This document shows positions 34,266 to 44,001 of a stretch of DNA of 64,000 nt, one piece after another (position 1 is the stretch's first letter; every line of letters begins with the position of its first letter). The translations under genes and the position numbers were made by a program. A model generated the notes under the pieces. The model was given only the letters and a program-made list of their open reading frames with translations, had not been told where the DNA came from and did no database searches. Source of the stretch: Altererythrobacter sp. (GTDB lineage Bacteria; Pseudomonadota; Alphaproteobacteria; Sphingomonadales; Sphingomonadaceae); contig JAEULJ010000007.1 of assembly GCA_016793865.1 (NCBI GenBank), positions 372,001-436,000 of the forward strand. Direction: 5' to 3'.

Positions 34266-36470
34266 TTAGAAATCGATGGTGGCCGAAAGCTTGAGCGTGC
34301 GCGGCAACCCTTGCAGCAGCGACGTGTCGAAAGCGAAGCTGTTGAACGCGGACGCCCAATAGCGCCTGTTGAACACGTTATCGACATTTGCGCGGAACGT
34401 GACCGGGCTGCCGCCTATCAGCGCCACGTAACGGGCGCCCAGATCGAAACGCGTCCAACTGCCGAGTTCGACCGAATTGGCCTGGTTGACCATCTGCCTT
34501 CCCGTGTGAAGTACACGACCTGTAAGGGTCAGATCGGGGAGGAAGGGAAGATCCCATTCGAGATTGGCGTTCGCGGTGAAATCGGGAACGCCGGGCACCT
34601 TGTTGCCCTGATTCACGGCTCCCGCGGTGCGCACCAGCTTGGCGTCGTTGATGGCGAGGCCGCTGATCAGGCGCAGCCCCTTCGTCAGCTCGCCATCGAG
34701 CCCGATTTCGAGGCCCTTGTTGCGCTGAATCCCGTCCAGAACGAACACCTGGGTCGGGCCGGTCGTCGGCGGCGGACTGATCGCACGCGTGAACGCGTTG
34801 GGCTGCTCGGTCTGATAGAGGGCCAGGGATGCGTTCATCTGGCCGATCATCAATTTGCCGCCCAGCTCGTACTGAGTGGACTTGTAGGGTGGGAATACCT
34901 CATTGGCATTGATGACGACCCCGACCTGATTGGGCGCGACCGGGCCCTGCACGAGGCCTTCGATGCGATTTGCGTAGAGCGACAGACCCTCGACCGGTTT
35001 CACGACGAGGCCGAAGACCGGTGTAGTCGCGCTTTCCTCATACCGGCTGTTCTCGGTCCCGGCCGGGACGGCGCCGACCGCGACATAGCTGTAGCGGACC
35101 ACAGTCATGGTCTGCCGGCGGAAGCCGATCGTGGCGAGGATGCGATCGTCCAGCGCGCCGATGGTGTCGGAAATGAACAGGCTGCGGAACTGCGATCGGG
35201 CGACGGGAAATGGATCGTTCAGATCGCCGCCACGAACGGCATTCTCTGCCGGTCGCGGAACGGCGACGGGATTGTAGATGTTGGTGCTGTACGATGCATA
35301 GCGCTGGTAGGCGTTGCGGTTCACCTGCCAGTTGATCGATCCGCCCAGGTTGAATTCGTGCGTCAGTCCGAATGTGTTGGCGCGCGCGCGAATACCCGCC
35401 TGTGCCGATTCATTGTTGTCCGTGCGCGGCGTGAACTGTGCATTACTGCCTGTGGCCGCCCCGGTCGCGGCATTGGTGATGTTTACCGCGTTGATCGCGA
35501 CGCTTTCCTCCCATCCGTCACGCGCGCCGAAGGCTGCATACAGCTGCACCTTGTCCGTAAGGTCGAACTCGCCAGCCAGCGTGCCGAAAACGTCGCGCTG
35601 AATCGCATATTGCCATTGCTGCGCATAATTGACGTTCCCACGCGGAACTTCGGGAATGACCGTCGTTATCGCAACCTTGTGGCGGAGGCCGCGAACATGC
35701 TGGCGTTGATAGGCGAGATCGAGGGTAATTCGCGCCCTGTCGGTGCTCCAGTCGAAACCGGCGCCTAGAACGGTCGCGCTGCGGTATTCATCGTTCACCG
35801 CCACGTCGCCACGACGCAGCGCGCCATTGATCCTCACGCCGAACTCGCCGCCGCCCGTCCTGCGTCCGAAATCGAATGCGCCACCGAAATGCCCGGTGCC
35901 GGTGTAATTGAGCGTCATCCGGTTGAGCGGTGCGACGCCAGCCCTCTTCGAGACCAGATTGATGCTTCCGCCAATTCCCGAACCGCCCGGCGCGGCGCCG
36001 TTCAGGAACGCGCTCGCGCCGTTGAGGACCTGGATCTGCTCATAAAGTTCCGGCGCCACGAGCTGGCGTGGCGTGAGCCCATATAGTCCATTGAAGGCCA
36101 CGTCGTCGGCGAACAGCGGAAATCCGCGCATGACGAAGACCTCGGCCGCCGTGCCGTAGGCATTGGTCACCCGGACAGAGGGGTCGTTCTCCAGCACCTG
36201 GCCAAGGGTTTGCGGTTGCTGGTTCAGGACGAGGGCGGCGTTGAAGCTCTTGACGACGAAGGGGACGTCCTCGGCGGCCTTCTTGCCCAGTACGCCGACA
36301 TTCCCCTCGCGCAACACCTGCGACTGGTTGTCGCGCTTGGCGGTGACGATAATGCCTTCGTCCTCGGGCGTCGCGGCATCGCTCGCATCCTGCGCATGTG
36401 CGGGCAGGGCGATACCAATCGCAAGCGCCGACAAGGCAACTGTCGTCATTCTGAAACCGCCGCTGTTCAT
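34266..36470 (-). CDS. TonB-dependent outer-membrane receptor
   Basis: Outer-membrane active transporter of 734 residues. The ATG at 36470 (GGGGGTG upstream) opens a signal peptide ending LPAHAQD. The TonB box is likely EGIIVTAKRDN. The plug domain contains VMRGFPLF and LNGASAFLNGAAPGGSGIGG, and the 22-strand barrel ends in KLSATIDF with a terminal Phe. The plug and barrel look like the siderophore-receptor group, but no substrate motif is clear. A MocR-type regulator gene lies 164 bases upstream in the same direction. I saw no obvious Fur site ahead of it. Confidence 0.92.
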   Translation of the reverse strand: MNSGGFRMTTVALSALAIGIALPAHAQDASDAATPEDEGIIVTAKRDNQSQVLREGNVGVLGKKAAEDVPFVVKSFNAALVLNQQPQTLGQVLENDPSVRVTNAYGTAAEVFVMRGFPLFADDVAFNGLYGLTPRQLVAPELYEQIQVLNGASAFLNGAAPGGSGIGGSINLVSKRAGVAPLNRMTLNYTGTGHFGGAFDFGRRTGGGEFGVRINGALRRGDVAVNDEYRSATVLGAGFDWSTDRARITLDLAYQRQHVRGLRHKVAITTVIPEVPRGNVNYAQQWQYAIQRDVFGTLAGEFDLTDKVQLYAAFGARDGWEESVAINAVNITNAATGAATGSNAQFTPRTDNNESAQAGIRARANTFGLTHEFNLGGSINWQVNRNAYQRYASYSTNIYNPVAVPRPAENAVRGGDLNDPFPVARSQFRSLFISDTIGALDDRILATIGFRRQTMTVVRYSYVAVGAVPAGTENSRYEESATTPVFGLVVKPVEGLSLYANRIEGLVQGPVAPNQVGVVINANEVFPPYKSTQYELGGKLMIGQMNASLALYQTEQPNAFTRAISPPPTTGPTQVFVLDGIQRNKGLEIGLDGELTKGLRLISGLAINDAKLVRTAGAVNQGNKVPGVPDFTANANLEWDLPFLPDLTLTGRVLHTGRQMVNQANSVELGSWTRFDLGARYVALIGGSPVTFRANVDNVFNRRYWASAFNSFAFDTSLLQGLPRTLKLSATIDF

Positions 36471-36634
36471 ATTCACCCCCAGTTTCACGCGATCCATCGT
36501 GGTGGATGCCGGTTGGCCGTTGTTCGGACGGTCGCCTGACATATCCGCCCATGCCGGATATCTTGCTGAAAGCTGCGGGCTGGCTGGCCTAGTCGAAACA
36601 TCCAATGCTGCGATGTGGAGGGGTCCAACACTGG

Positions 36635-38110
36635 TCACGCGGAGCCTGAGGCTCCCCCTATCGCTCCGGCGAGACGGCCGATCGCATCGCTCGCCTCCCT
36701 CTCGTCCAGGCTCGCGAAGCCAAGGCGCAGGCCTCGAGCGCCGGTCCCGCCGATGGCGTAGGACGTCGATGGCGCCAGCCGCAGAAGCCGCCCGGCGGCG
36801 TCGCGATCTATCCGGTCGAGCGCGGCGTCATCGCGGAACCGCAACCAGAAGGCCAGGCCGCCGTCCGGCGTGTCGAAATCGCAGCAATCACCCAGCTTTT
36901 CGCGCAACAGATCCGCGAACATGTCGCGCCGCCGGGCATAGATGAGATTTGTCTTGCGCGCGTGCCGCCGCAGCTCTCCTGCATCGATGAGTTCGGCGAC
37001 TGCTTCCTCCGTCAGGATGTTTCCCTGTCGGTCGGTGTCCATCACCTGGCCGGCGATCGCTTCGATGACTTGCGACGGCGCCACGATATAGCCGATCCGC
37101 AACGCCGGCAGGGTCAGCTTCGAGAGCGAGCCGACGTAGATGACGTTTCCGGGCGCGTAGCTGGCGATCGGCAGGAGCGGCTGCGATTCGAAGTGATACT
37201 CGTGGTCATAGTCGTCCTCGATGATGGCGAAACCGAACTGGCGAGAGAGATCGAGCAACCGCAGCCGGCGGTCGGGCCGCAGCGCGACTGTGGTGGGGAA
37301 ATGATGGTGCGGCGTGAGGAAGATCGCGCAAACCCGGTGTTTCCTGCAGGCGCGCTCGACCGCCTCGACATTCACTCCGCCGCCATCGACGGGAACACTG
37401 ACCACCTTTGCACCCGCGGCGACGAAGGCATGGGCGGCTGGAGCATAGGACAGCTCCTCCATCAGAACCGTGTCACCAGGGGAAACGAGCACTCTTGCCG
37501 CGATGGAGATCGCCATCTGGCTGCCCCGCGTGATGCATATGTGATCGGCTGTGGCGACCAGCCCCCTTTCCGCGGCGAGCATGTCCACCAGGCACTGACG
37601 CAGCAGGACCGAACCGCGCGGATCGCCATAGCGCAGGCGATTCCACCGACGCGCGCGGATGATCGCGTCGCGATACGCCCTCGCCAGGGTGTCCACCGGG
37701 AAGAGCCGGCAATCGGGGGTACCTTCGTCGATCGTCAGCCACGAGCTCCCCGACAGCACGAAAGGGGGCTCGCCCGCGCTGCGAAATCGGAAGTTGGGGA
37801 TGTCCGCCGGCGCCACATGACCCGGCGCGGCCTGAGGTTGCTCGGGGAGGCTAGCGGCGACCATGGTGCCCCGTGTGCCGCGGGCCTCCAGCCACCCTTG
37901 CGCCACCAGATCCTCATAGGCGAGCACGATTGTCTTGCGATTGACCTCCAGCGTCCTGGCGAGCTCGCGGCTACTGGGAAGAAACGTGCCCGGTGTCAGG
38001 CGTCCTCGCTGAATTTCGTGAATCAGCGCGTGAACGATCTGCAGGTAGAGCGGCATGTCTCGCGCGGTGCTGATGCGCTCGGACAGGGTGATTTTCCAGG
38101 GACGCAGCAT
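36635..38110 (-). CDS. MocR/PdxR-type GntR regulator with aminotransferase domain
   Basis: Transcription factor of 491 residues joining an N-terminal winged helix (YLQIVHALIHEIQRGRL, LPSSRELARTLEVNRKTI) to a PLP-binding aminotransferase-like domain. The PLP lysine is in VGSLSKLTLPALRIGY. The Asp that holds the pyridine ring is in IIEDDYDHEY. The ATG at 38110 is preferred. Its effector may be PLP plus an amino compound. It could control the TonB receptor gene just downstream or the esterase gene 57 bases upstream. All three genes read in the same direction, which is unusual, since MocR regulators more often diverge from their target. Confidence 0.9.
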   Translation of the reverse strand: MLRPWKITLSERISTARDMPLYLQIVHALIHEIQRGRLTPGTFLPSSRELARTLEVNRKTIVLAYEDLVAQGWLEARGTRGTMVAASLPEQPQAAPGHVAPADIPNFRFRSAGEPPFVLSGSSWLTIDEGTPDCRLFPVDTLARAYRDAIIRARRWNRLRYGDPRGSVLLRQCLVDMLAAERGLVATADHICITRGSQMAISIAARVLVSPGDTVLMEELSYAPAAHAFVAAGAKVVSVPVDGGGVNVEAVERACRKHRVCAIFLTPHHHFPTTVALRPDRRLRLLDLSRQFGFAIIEDDYDHEYHFESQPLLPIASYAPGNVIYVGSLSKLTLPALRIGYIVAPSQVIEAIAGQVMDTDRQGNILTEEAVAELIDAGELRRHARKTNLIYARRRDMFADLLREKLGDCCDFDTPDGGLAFWLRFRDDAALDRIDRDAAGRLLRLAPSTSYAIGGTGARGLRLGFASLDEREASDAIGRLAGAIGGASGSA

Positions 38111-38167
38111 TGGACCCTCAACCGGTATCGTTCGATGCCCCAACGATGGTCCAGGAGACTGCCACAC

Positions 38168-39091
38168 TCAAGCCTCTAGTATGCGGGCCAGCCATGAGCC
38201 CGCGTCGCCGATTGCGCGGCGGGCCAGCGAGGAAACCCGGGCCGCTTCCAGAAAGCTGTGAGTCGCCCCAGGGTAGACGACGGCTTCGACCGCAACGTCC
38301 GCGTCCGCCAGCCGGTCGCGCATCGCACGGTTCTCGTCGGACAGCACATCGCATTGCGCGATACACAGGAAGGCGGGGGGAAGGCCGCGAAGGTCGGCCA
38401 GTAGCGGGCGCGCGAGCGGGTTCGCCCGATCCTCGTCTTTCAGATAGTCCGCCCAGAACGCGTCCATCTCCTCGGCGTTGAGGATGTAGTCATCCGAACC
38501 ATACCGAGCGTGACTCGCACGCCGCTCCGTGTCGAAGGCACCGTAGGACAGCAGCATTCCGGCAAGGTGGACGCCGGCGTCGCGACACAGCAGCGCGGTG
38601 CCGACGGCCAGGTTGGCCCCGGCGGAATCGCCGCCCACCGCGATGCGGGAGGCATCGATCGGAAACGTATCGGCCAGGGTGGGCAAGGCTTGCACCACCG
38701 CCACCGATTCGCGCAACGCCACGGGAAAGCGGACCTCCGGGCTCAGGCTGTAGTCCACGCCCAGCACCGCGCATCCTGCCGCAGCGGCGTATTCGCGCAT
38801 CAGCCGGTCATGCGTATCGATGCTGAATATCGTCCAGCCGCCCCCGTGAAGATACACGAGCACCGGCAGATCCGGCTCGCTTAAGGGCAGGTGAAGGCGG
38901 CAGCGCACGCCCGCGACCTCCATCTCGTGCGTCTCGTGCATCGACGGGCCACCCGCAGTCCACGGCGCGCGCACCGCTTCGGCGATGCTCCTTCGGTGCG
39001 CCCGGTCGCGCGGCGCGCCCTGAGTGGAGTAAGCACTCAGGATCTCGTCGCGAAAGGCCCGGATTTCCGGGTCAAGTCCATCGTCCTGCAT
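38168..39091 (-). CDS. Alpha/beta hydrolase of the hormone-sensitive-lipase (Aes) family
   Basis: A 307-residue cytosolic esterase. Motifs in order: the oxyanion hole HGGGW, the nucleophile GDSAG, the acid in QCDVLSDE and the His in GATHSF. The start codon at 39091 overlaps the stop of the flavin-protein gene (ATGA), so the two are translationally coupled. The frame extends upstream only as antisense of that gene. Substrates of the family are short-chain acyl esters or carbamates; the true one is unknown. Confidence 0.9.
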   Translation of the reverse strand: MQDDGLDPEIRAFRDEILSAYSTQGAPRDRAHRRSIAEAVRAPWTAGGPSMHETHEMEVAGVRCRLHLPLSEPDLPVLVYLHGGGWTIFSIDTHDRLMREYAAAAGCAVLGVDYSLSPEVRFPVALRESVAVVQALPTLADTFPIDASRIAVGGDSAGANLAVGTALLCRDAGVHLAGMLLSYGAFDTERRASHARYGSDDYILNAEEMDAFWADYLKDEDRANPLARPLLADLRGLPPAFLCIAQCDVLSDENRAMRDRLADADVAVEAVVYPGATHSFLEAARVSSLARRAIGDAGSWLARILEA

Positions 39092-39678
39092 CAGTCTCCC
39101 CGCGCGCCGCGCATCCAGTCGGCGAGCGGTTCGTCGCCCAGCCAGTCGAGTATGTTCGAGAATGCCGCAGGCTGCTCGTCCTGCCCAAGCTTGAACTTGG
39201 CCGAGGATCGCACGACCCGTGCGCGGAACGCCACGATGTGATCCAGCATGGCGGGATAGCGCCCCGGAATATGCGTGGCCGGACGCCAGTCCTGGGGTCC
39301 CGTGTGGTCCATCAGACGCTCGACGCTTGCCCGCGTCTGCTCCGGAGTGAAGCGGATCTCGACCTCGAACTGCGCGATCGCGTAGTTCCAGGTTGGAGCC
39401 CAATCCGGATCGGCAACCACATCGGGAGGGATGTAGCGGTGCGGGCCCTGAAACACGAGCAGGGCGCGCGGATCGTCCTGAAGCATCGCAACCTGGCGAT
39501 TGCGCCGTGCGAAATGACCTTCGAACTCGGTAATCGCGCCATCGGTGATTTTGATCGCAATCAGCGGGAGGGGCGTGACAGCATAGCCTTCGGACCCATC
39601 GCTGATGACCAGCGCAAGCGGATAGGCGCTGACCAGGGATGCGAGTTGGTCCGGGCGAGAATTGCTGAACGGTGTCAT
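39091..39678 (-). CDS. PaiB-like FMN-binding protein
   Basis: A 195-residue protein of the FMN-binding negative transcriptional regulator (PaiB) family, with a split beta-barrel fold. Supporting segments are EFEGHFARRNRQ, ALLVFQGPHRYIPPDVV, WNYAIAQFEVEIRF and IVAFRARV, which follow the family order. The usual family opening with a Tyr-Pro-His-Phe cluster is reduced to MTPFSN, so the N-terminus looks shortened or the start lies elsewhere; no better in-frame start exists nearby. It is coupled to the downstream esterase. Despite the family name no DNA-binding domain is visible, and an enzymatic flavin role is as likely. Confidence 0.8.
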   Translation of the reverse strand: MTPFSNSRPDQLASLVSAYPLALVISDGSEGYAVTPLPLIAIKITDGAITEFEGHFARRNRQVAMLQDDPRALLVFQGPHRYIPPDVVADPDWAPTWNYAIAQFEVEIRFTPEQTRASVERLMDHTGPQDWRPATHIPGRYPAMLDHIVAFRARVVRSSAKFKLGQDEQPAAFSNILDWLGDEPLADWMRGARGD

Positions 39679-39920
39679 GTGGCGCGCCTGCGCGTACCAT
39701 CGGGGCCGCCGGGCGGCGTGGCCGTACTGCTCACAACCTCGCGCCGCCGCGCCATAGCCAAGCCCCTTCGAAGCATTGACCGAAGCATCCGTTACGAAGG
39801 TCTGATGGGCAAGCGCCAGTTCGTGGACCCGGCGGGGACCAAGCGCGGGATTGCGTTGGCCCCCTCGCGGCCTAGGGCTTGGTGCTTCAACCGAAGCCAA
39901 GATTTTGGCACGATGTGCGG

Positions 39921-42900
39921 ATGAGAATGGGGGAGAAGATCTTGTCGACGAGGCCCTTGCGATGGCTGACACTCGCTTCGGCGATTTCGCTGGCCGCCGG
40001 GGGAGGGGCGCCGGCGATCGGTGAAACCGGCCCACAGGACAGCGCGCGCACGCTTGAATTCACGGCGCGCGAAGGCAGCTGGATGCAGCCCGATGTCTCG
40101 CCAGATGGCCGCACGATCATCTTCGACTTGCTGGGCGATATCTACACGCTTCCGATCGAAGGCGGCAGAGCGCGGCCGCTGCTGACCGGCGATGCGTTCG
40201 AAAGCCATCCGGCCTTTTCGCCCGACGGCCGCCGGGTCGCATTCGTCAGCGACCGCTCTGGCGTCATCAACTTATGGATCGCCGATGCCGACGGCCGCAA
40301 CTTGCGGCAACTGTCGCGCGAAACTTCGCTCAACGTGATGGCACAACCAACATGGAGCGCCGATGGAAAGCGCGTGCTCGTATCGCGCCTGGTCCATTCG
40401 CTGCTGGGCTTCGAGTTGTTTTCATTCCCCATCGAAGGCGGGGTCGGCGAGCAAGTCACCCGCGCGCAGCCGAATGGGAATGACGGCTGGGACAAGCGCT
40501 ACAACGCCTTGGGCGCGATCGCCGGTTCCGATGGCGCGCTGCACTATGCGGCGCGGCGCGGCGACACGTTCACGCCCTCGGACCCGGATGCATGGTCGGT
40601 GGTCCGCCGCGATCCGGATGGCAAGGAGACGCGGATTGCCGGAGGCAGCGGCGGCGCGATGGCGCCGGCGCTTTCCAGCGACAGGCGAATGCTGGCCTAT
40701 GCCGCACGGGAAGGCGCAAACACCGTGCTCCGCCTCCGCACGCTGGATACCGGGGAAGACAGTCGTTTGACCGCGCTTGACCGCGATGCTCAGGAAGGCG
40801 GCTATTACGGTGGAGTTCTGCCGCGCTTCCGATTTCTTCCCGGCGATCGCGAGTTGCTGCTCAGTCGCAACGGTGGCTTCGAGCGGCTGTCGGTCTCGGA
40901 CGGTTCCGTCCGGCCCATCCCCTTTGAAGCTCGGGTCAGGCTCGACTACCAGACCGCGCCGCGCCGCGACATCCCCGAGCCCGAGGGACCTGTCCGCGTG
41001 CGTGTGATCCAGGACCCGTCGATCGCGCCCGACGGCAAGCACGTCGCCTTCACGGCACTCGGCCGCCTGTTCGTAGGGAACGGCAATGGCCAGCCTCGTC
41101 CAATTGCCGCTGCAGGCGTCGATGCCTGGCAGCCGAGCTGGTCGCCCGATGGCGGGCGCCTGGCGTTTGTGCGCTGGAACGCGCGCGAAGGCGGCGCAGT
41201 GTGGACCGTCGGCACCGATGGGCGCGACGCGCGAAAGCACAGCCGCACCTTGGCTTACTACACCGAGCCGACCATCGCTCCGGACGGGTATCGCCTCGCG
41301 GCGCTTCGCGCGAGCCACCACGATCGCTTGAAGGCGCTCACCGAGATCGAACCCGACCGGCCGACGGCAATCGTCCTGATCGACCTGCGCAGCGGCGAGG
41401 AGAAGGTGCTGGCTCGCACCGATGGTGCGCGTCAGCTGCAATGGTCCGCCGACGGCCGCACACTGGACTTCTATGGCCCCGGCGGGTTGCGTTCGCTCTC
41501 GCCGGAAACGGGCGAAATCCGCACCGTGGCGCAGATTGTGGGGCAATCGCCGTCCCAGTATGTCGGCGCGCCCGTACCGGTTGACGAGGCTGCTCTCAGC
41601 CCGGACCGGGAATGGCTGCTCGTGCGCCATGCATCGCAACTCTGGCGCGTCGCGCTTCCGTCCGGCGACGTCGCCACTCCCATCGACCTGACGGCGGCGA
41701 ACGGCGGTGCGCGCCGGATCACTGCGGTCGGCGCGGACTTTGCTGGCTGGACAAGTGACGGGGGCCTGTTCTGGTCTGTGGGCGCGACACTGCGACGGCT
41801 TCCGGCGGCATTGATTGAGGCACCCGATCCCGAGCATCGATCGAACAGTCTGGAGCTTGAGGTCAGCTTCCCACGCGCACGGCCCGCCGGCTCCCTCCTG
41901 TTGCGCGGAGCCACCGTTCTCACGATGCGCGGGGACGAGGTCATTCCGAATGCCGACCTGTTGATCGAGGGTAACCGCATCGTCGCCGTGGGCGCCTCCG
42001 GCAGCTTCGCCGCGCCCGCGAACGCGCAGATTATCGACGTCAGCGGCAAGACAATCATCCCCGGTCTGGTCGACGCGCACGCTCATCTCGCGCCGATCCG
42101 CCGGCGCATTCACGAGCCGGGCCAATGGCCCTTCGCACTAAACCTCGCGTTCGGCGTCACGGCCTTGCTCGATGTCCAGCCGTTCACCGTGGACATCTTC
42201 GCCTATCAAGACATGATCGACGCCGGGATGATGGCCGGGCCGCGCAGCTATTCGACCGGCCCGGGAATGTTCCGCAACAGCCCACACGCCAATGCCGCGG
42301 AACTGGCCGCGGTGTTCTCGCGTTATCGGGATCACTACCGGACGAACAATCTCAAGGCCTATATGATCGGCGACCGCGCAGACCGGCGTCAGGTGGCTCG
42401 GGCAGCGCGAGCAGCGGGGATGATCGCCACCACCGAAGGTGCGAGCGACTTGCCGCTGGGTCTCACGCATTTCATCGACGGCTTCGCCGGTCAGGAACAT
42501 ACACTGCCCGTCACGCCGCTGCGCGACGATATTGTCCGGCTCATGGCGGCAACCCGGACCAGCTACACCCCGGCCATGGCGGTGCTTTACGGTGGTGGGT
42601 CGGTGACCGATGCGATGGTCATAGGGAATCGCTGGCAGGAGGATCCCCGCATTCGCGCGCTGATGCCCGCCGAGGCACTCGCCCAGGTATCGCGCGGCCG
42701 CCGCTGGCTACCCGCGGAGACGCAATCCTATCGCCGCTTCGCGGCAGACGCGCTCGCGGTCCAGCGCGCCGGCGGTCTGGTAGCGATGGGCAGCCACGGC
42801 GAGGTGCAGGGACTGGGGTTGCACTGGGAGATGCAGGCCTATGTGGAGGGTGGGGCCACGCCAATGGAGGCGATGGCGGCCGCTACCATCGGATCGGCCG

Positions 42901-43076
42901 AAGCGATCGGCCGCAGGTCATCGCTCGGCAGCATCGAACCCGGCAAGCTTGCCGACCTCGTCATCCTCGATGCCGACCCGCGAGATGACATCGCAAATGC
43001 TCGGCGCATTTCCAGCGTCGTCAAGGATGGAGAAGTCCATACGATGGCGGAACTGCTGCGTAGCGAGCATCGCTGA
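39921..43076 (+). CDS. Secreted TolB-like beta-propeller / amidohydrolase fusion
   Basis: A 1051-residue exported protein. Signal peptide: LRWLTLASAISLAAGGGAPAIG. Residues about 50-640 hold TolB-type propeller repeats (DVSPDGRTIIFDLLGDIY, FSPDGRRVAFVSDR, SIAPDGKHVAFTA, SWSPDGGRLAFVRW). Residues about 660-1050 form an amidohydrolase domain of the imidazolonepropionase-like group, with the metal-binding HAH pair (His720, His722 in VDAHAHL) and SHGEVQGLGLHWEMQ. The fusion is a known architecture. The substrate, possibly a peptide or cyclic amide, is unknown. The start could also be the ATG at 39927. It is divergent from the PaiB-like gene across 242 bases. Confidence 0.88.
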   Translation: MRMGEKILSTRPLRWLTLASAISLAAGGGAPAIGETGPQDSARTLEFTAREGSWMQPDVSPDGRTIIFDLLGDIYTLPIEGGRARPLLTGDAFESHPAFSPDGRRVAFVSDRSGVINLWIADADGRNLRQLSRETSLNVMAQPTWSADGKRVLVSRLVHSLLGFELFSFPIEGGVGEQVTRAQPNGNDGWDKRYNALGAIAGSDGALHYAARRGDTFTPSDPDAWSVVRRDPDGKETRIAGGSGGAMAPALSSDRRMLAYAAREGANTVLRLRTLDTGEDSRLTALDRDAQEGGYYGGVLPRFRFLPGDRELLLSRNGGFERLSVSDGSVRPIPFEARVRLDYQTAPRRDIPEPEGPVRVRVIQDPSIAPDGKHVAFTALGRLFVGNGNGQPRPIAAAGVDAWQPSWSPDGGRLAFVRWNAREGGAVWTVGTDGRDARKHSRTLAYYTEPTIAPDGYRLAALRASHHDRLKALTEIEPDRPTAIVLIDLRSGEEKVLARTDGARQLQWSADGRTLDFYGPGGLRSLSPETGEIRTVAQIVGQSPSQYVGAPVPVDEAALSPDREWLLVRHASQLWRVALPSGDVATPIDLTAANGGARRITAVGADFAGWTSDGGLFWSVGATLRRLPAALIEAPDPEHRSNSLELEVSFPRARPAGSLLLRGATVLTMRGDEVIPNADLLIEGNRIVAVGASGSFAAPANAQIIDVSGKTIIPGLVDAHAHLAPIRRRIHEPGQWPFALNLAFGVTALLDVQPFTVDIFAYQDMIDAGMMAGPRSYSTGPGMFRNSPHANAAELAAVFSRYRDHYRTNNLKAYMIGDRADRRQVARAARAAGMIATTEGASDLPLGLTHFIDGFAGQEHTLPVTPLRDDIVRLMAATRTSYTPAMAVLYGGGSVTDAMVIGNRWQEDPRIRALMPAEALAQVSRGRRWLPAETQSYRRFAADALAVQRAGGLVAMGSHGEVQGLGLHWEMQAYVEGGATPMEAMAAATIGSAEAIGRRSSLGSIEPGKLADLVILDADPRDDIANARRISSVVKDGEVHTMAELLRSEHR

Positions 43077-43221
43077 CGACGCGCATCTTGGTAGCGATCA
43101 CGACCAAGGCCGCCGCCGCCACGCCTGAGCAACCTGCGAAACGCAGCATGTCGAGCGACGAAGGCGTGGGGGAGGAACTGCGTGTCCCTCCCGACCTGCT
43201 TGCAGGCTTCTCGTGTGGCGC

Positions 43222-43848
43222 TCAGCGCCCTGACAGCTTGGTTGCCATGCCGAGGATGTCGTCCAGCGGATTGCCATCGCCATTGCGATCGAGCAGCGAC
43301 CCAAGGGCACCCAGGCCGCCCGAGGTCTTGCCGCCGAGAGTGGAGCCCAGCATTCCGCCAAGACCGCCGCTGCCTTGACCACCGAACACCGACCCGAGGA
43401 TGTCGGTAAGACCGCCACCCGCCGCGCCACCTTGCGAAGTGCCCGCCGAGCGCGCCATGTATCCGGCCACGAGCATCGCCACGATCGGCAGGAGCTTCTT
43501 GAGCGTGCCGGCATCCAGACCGGATTGGCCAACCGCCTGATCGACCACGGTCCGGCTGACATCCTTCGATCCGAAGATCTGGCCGAGGATGCCGTTGCCG
43601 GCCGCCAGGTCGGTCGGCGCGCTGCCCTGGACGTTGTCGATGAGGTCGGCGCCGCCCGCGCCCTGGATCACGGAGGCAAGACTTCCCAGGTCGCCGGCGC
43701 CGCTTCCTTGCGCGGATTTCTGGAAGCCGCCGAGAATAGCGGGAAGGAGAGCGCCGATGCCGCTTTCGGCCTGACTCTCGCTAATGCCGAGTTGGGCGGC
43801 AATCGGCCCGAGACCACCCATTTGCGAGATCAGTTGCTGCAGGTCCAT
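43222..43848 (-). CDS. DUF937 family protein with an EF-hand-like loop
   Basis: A 208-residue protein of unknown function. The ATG at 43848 has AGGAGAG upstream. The N-terminal half (QLISQMGGLGPIAAQLGISE, GIGALLPAILGGFQKSAQ) is a DUF937 helical repeat domain. The middle has LKKLLPIVAMLVAGYMARS, an amphipathic or membrane-touching helix. The C-terminal third is very rich in Gly and ends with DRNGDGNPLDDILGMATKL, whose DxNxDGxxxDD pattern resembles a calcium-binding loop. It has no signal peptide. It is in the same direction as the lectin gene but behind its terminator. Confidence 0.85.
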   Translation of the reverse strand: MDLQQLISQMGGLGPIAAQLGISESQAESGIGALLPAILGGFQKSAQGSGAGDLGSLASVIQGAGGADLIDNVQGSAPTDLAAGNGILGQIFGSKDVSRTVVDQAVGQSGLDAGTLKKLLPIVAMLVAGYMARSAGTSQGGAAGGGLTDILGSVFGGQGSGGLGGMLGSTLGGKTSGGLGALGSLLDRNGDGNPLDDILGMATKLSGR

Positions 43849-43962
43849 AACGATACTCTCTCCTTCGACGATCACCGTTTTGCGAGGCTTCGCCATGCCA
43901 TACAGGGCTGGCCGAGCGAAGCGAAAATAGTGCCGATCACCGCTCCTCGCAGCGGAATGAAG

Positions 43963-43989
43963 GGCCGCCGGCGCAATTCGCCGGCGGCC
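43963..43989. terminator. Perfect 11-base hairpin after the lectin gene
   Basis: GGCCGCCGGCG (43963-43973) pairs exactly with CGCCGGCGGCC (43979-43989) around a CAATT loop, just past the stop of the lectin gene on the minus strand. The tail is only weakly T-rich. Confidence 0.7.
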
Positions 43990-44001
43990 TCGCCGATGCT
44001 A

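Noticed and set aside
40422..42125. 567-codon minus-strand frame under the propeller/amidohydrolase gene
   Set aside because: No recognisable motif; the plus-strand product has clear propeller repeats and a metal site.
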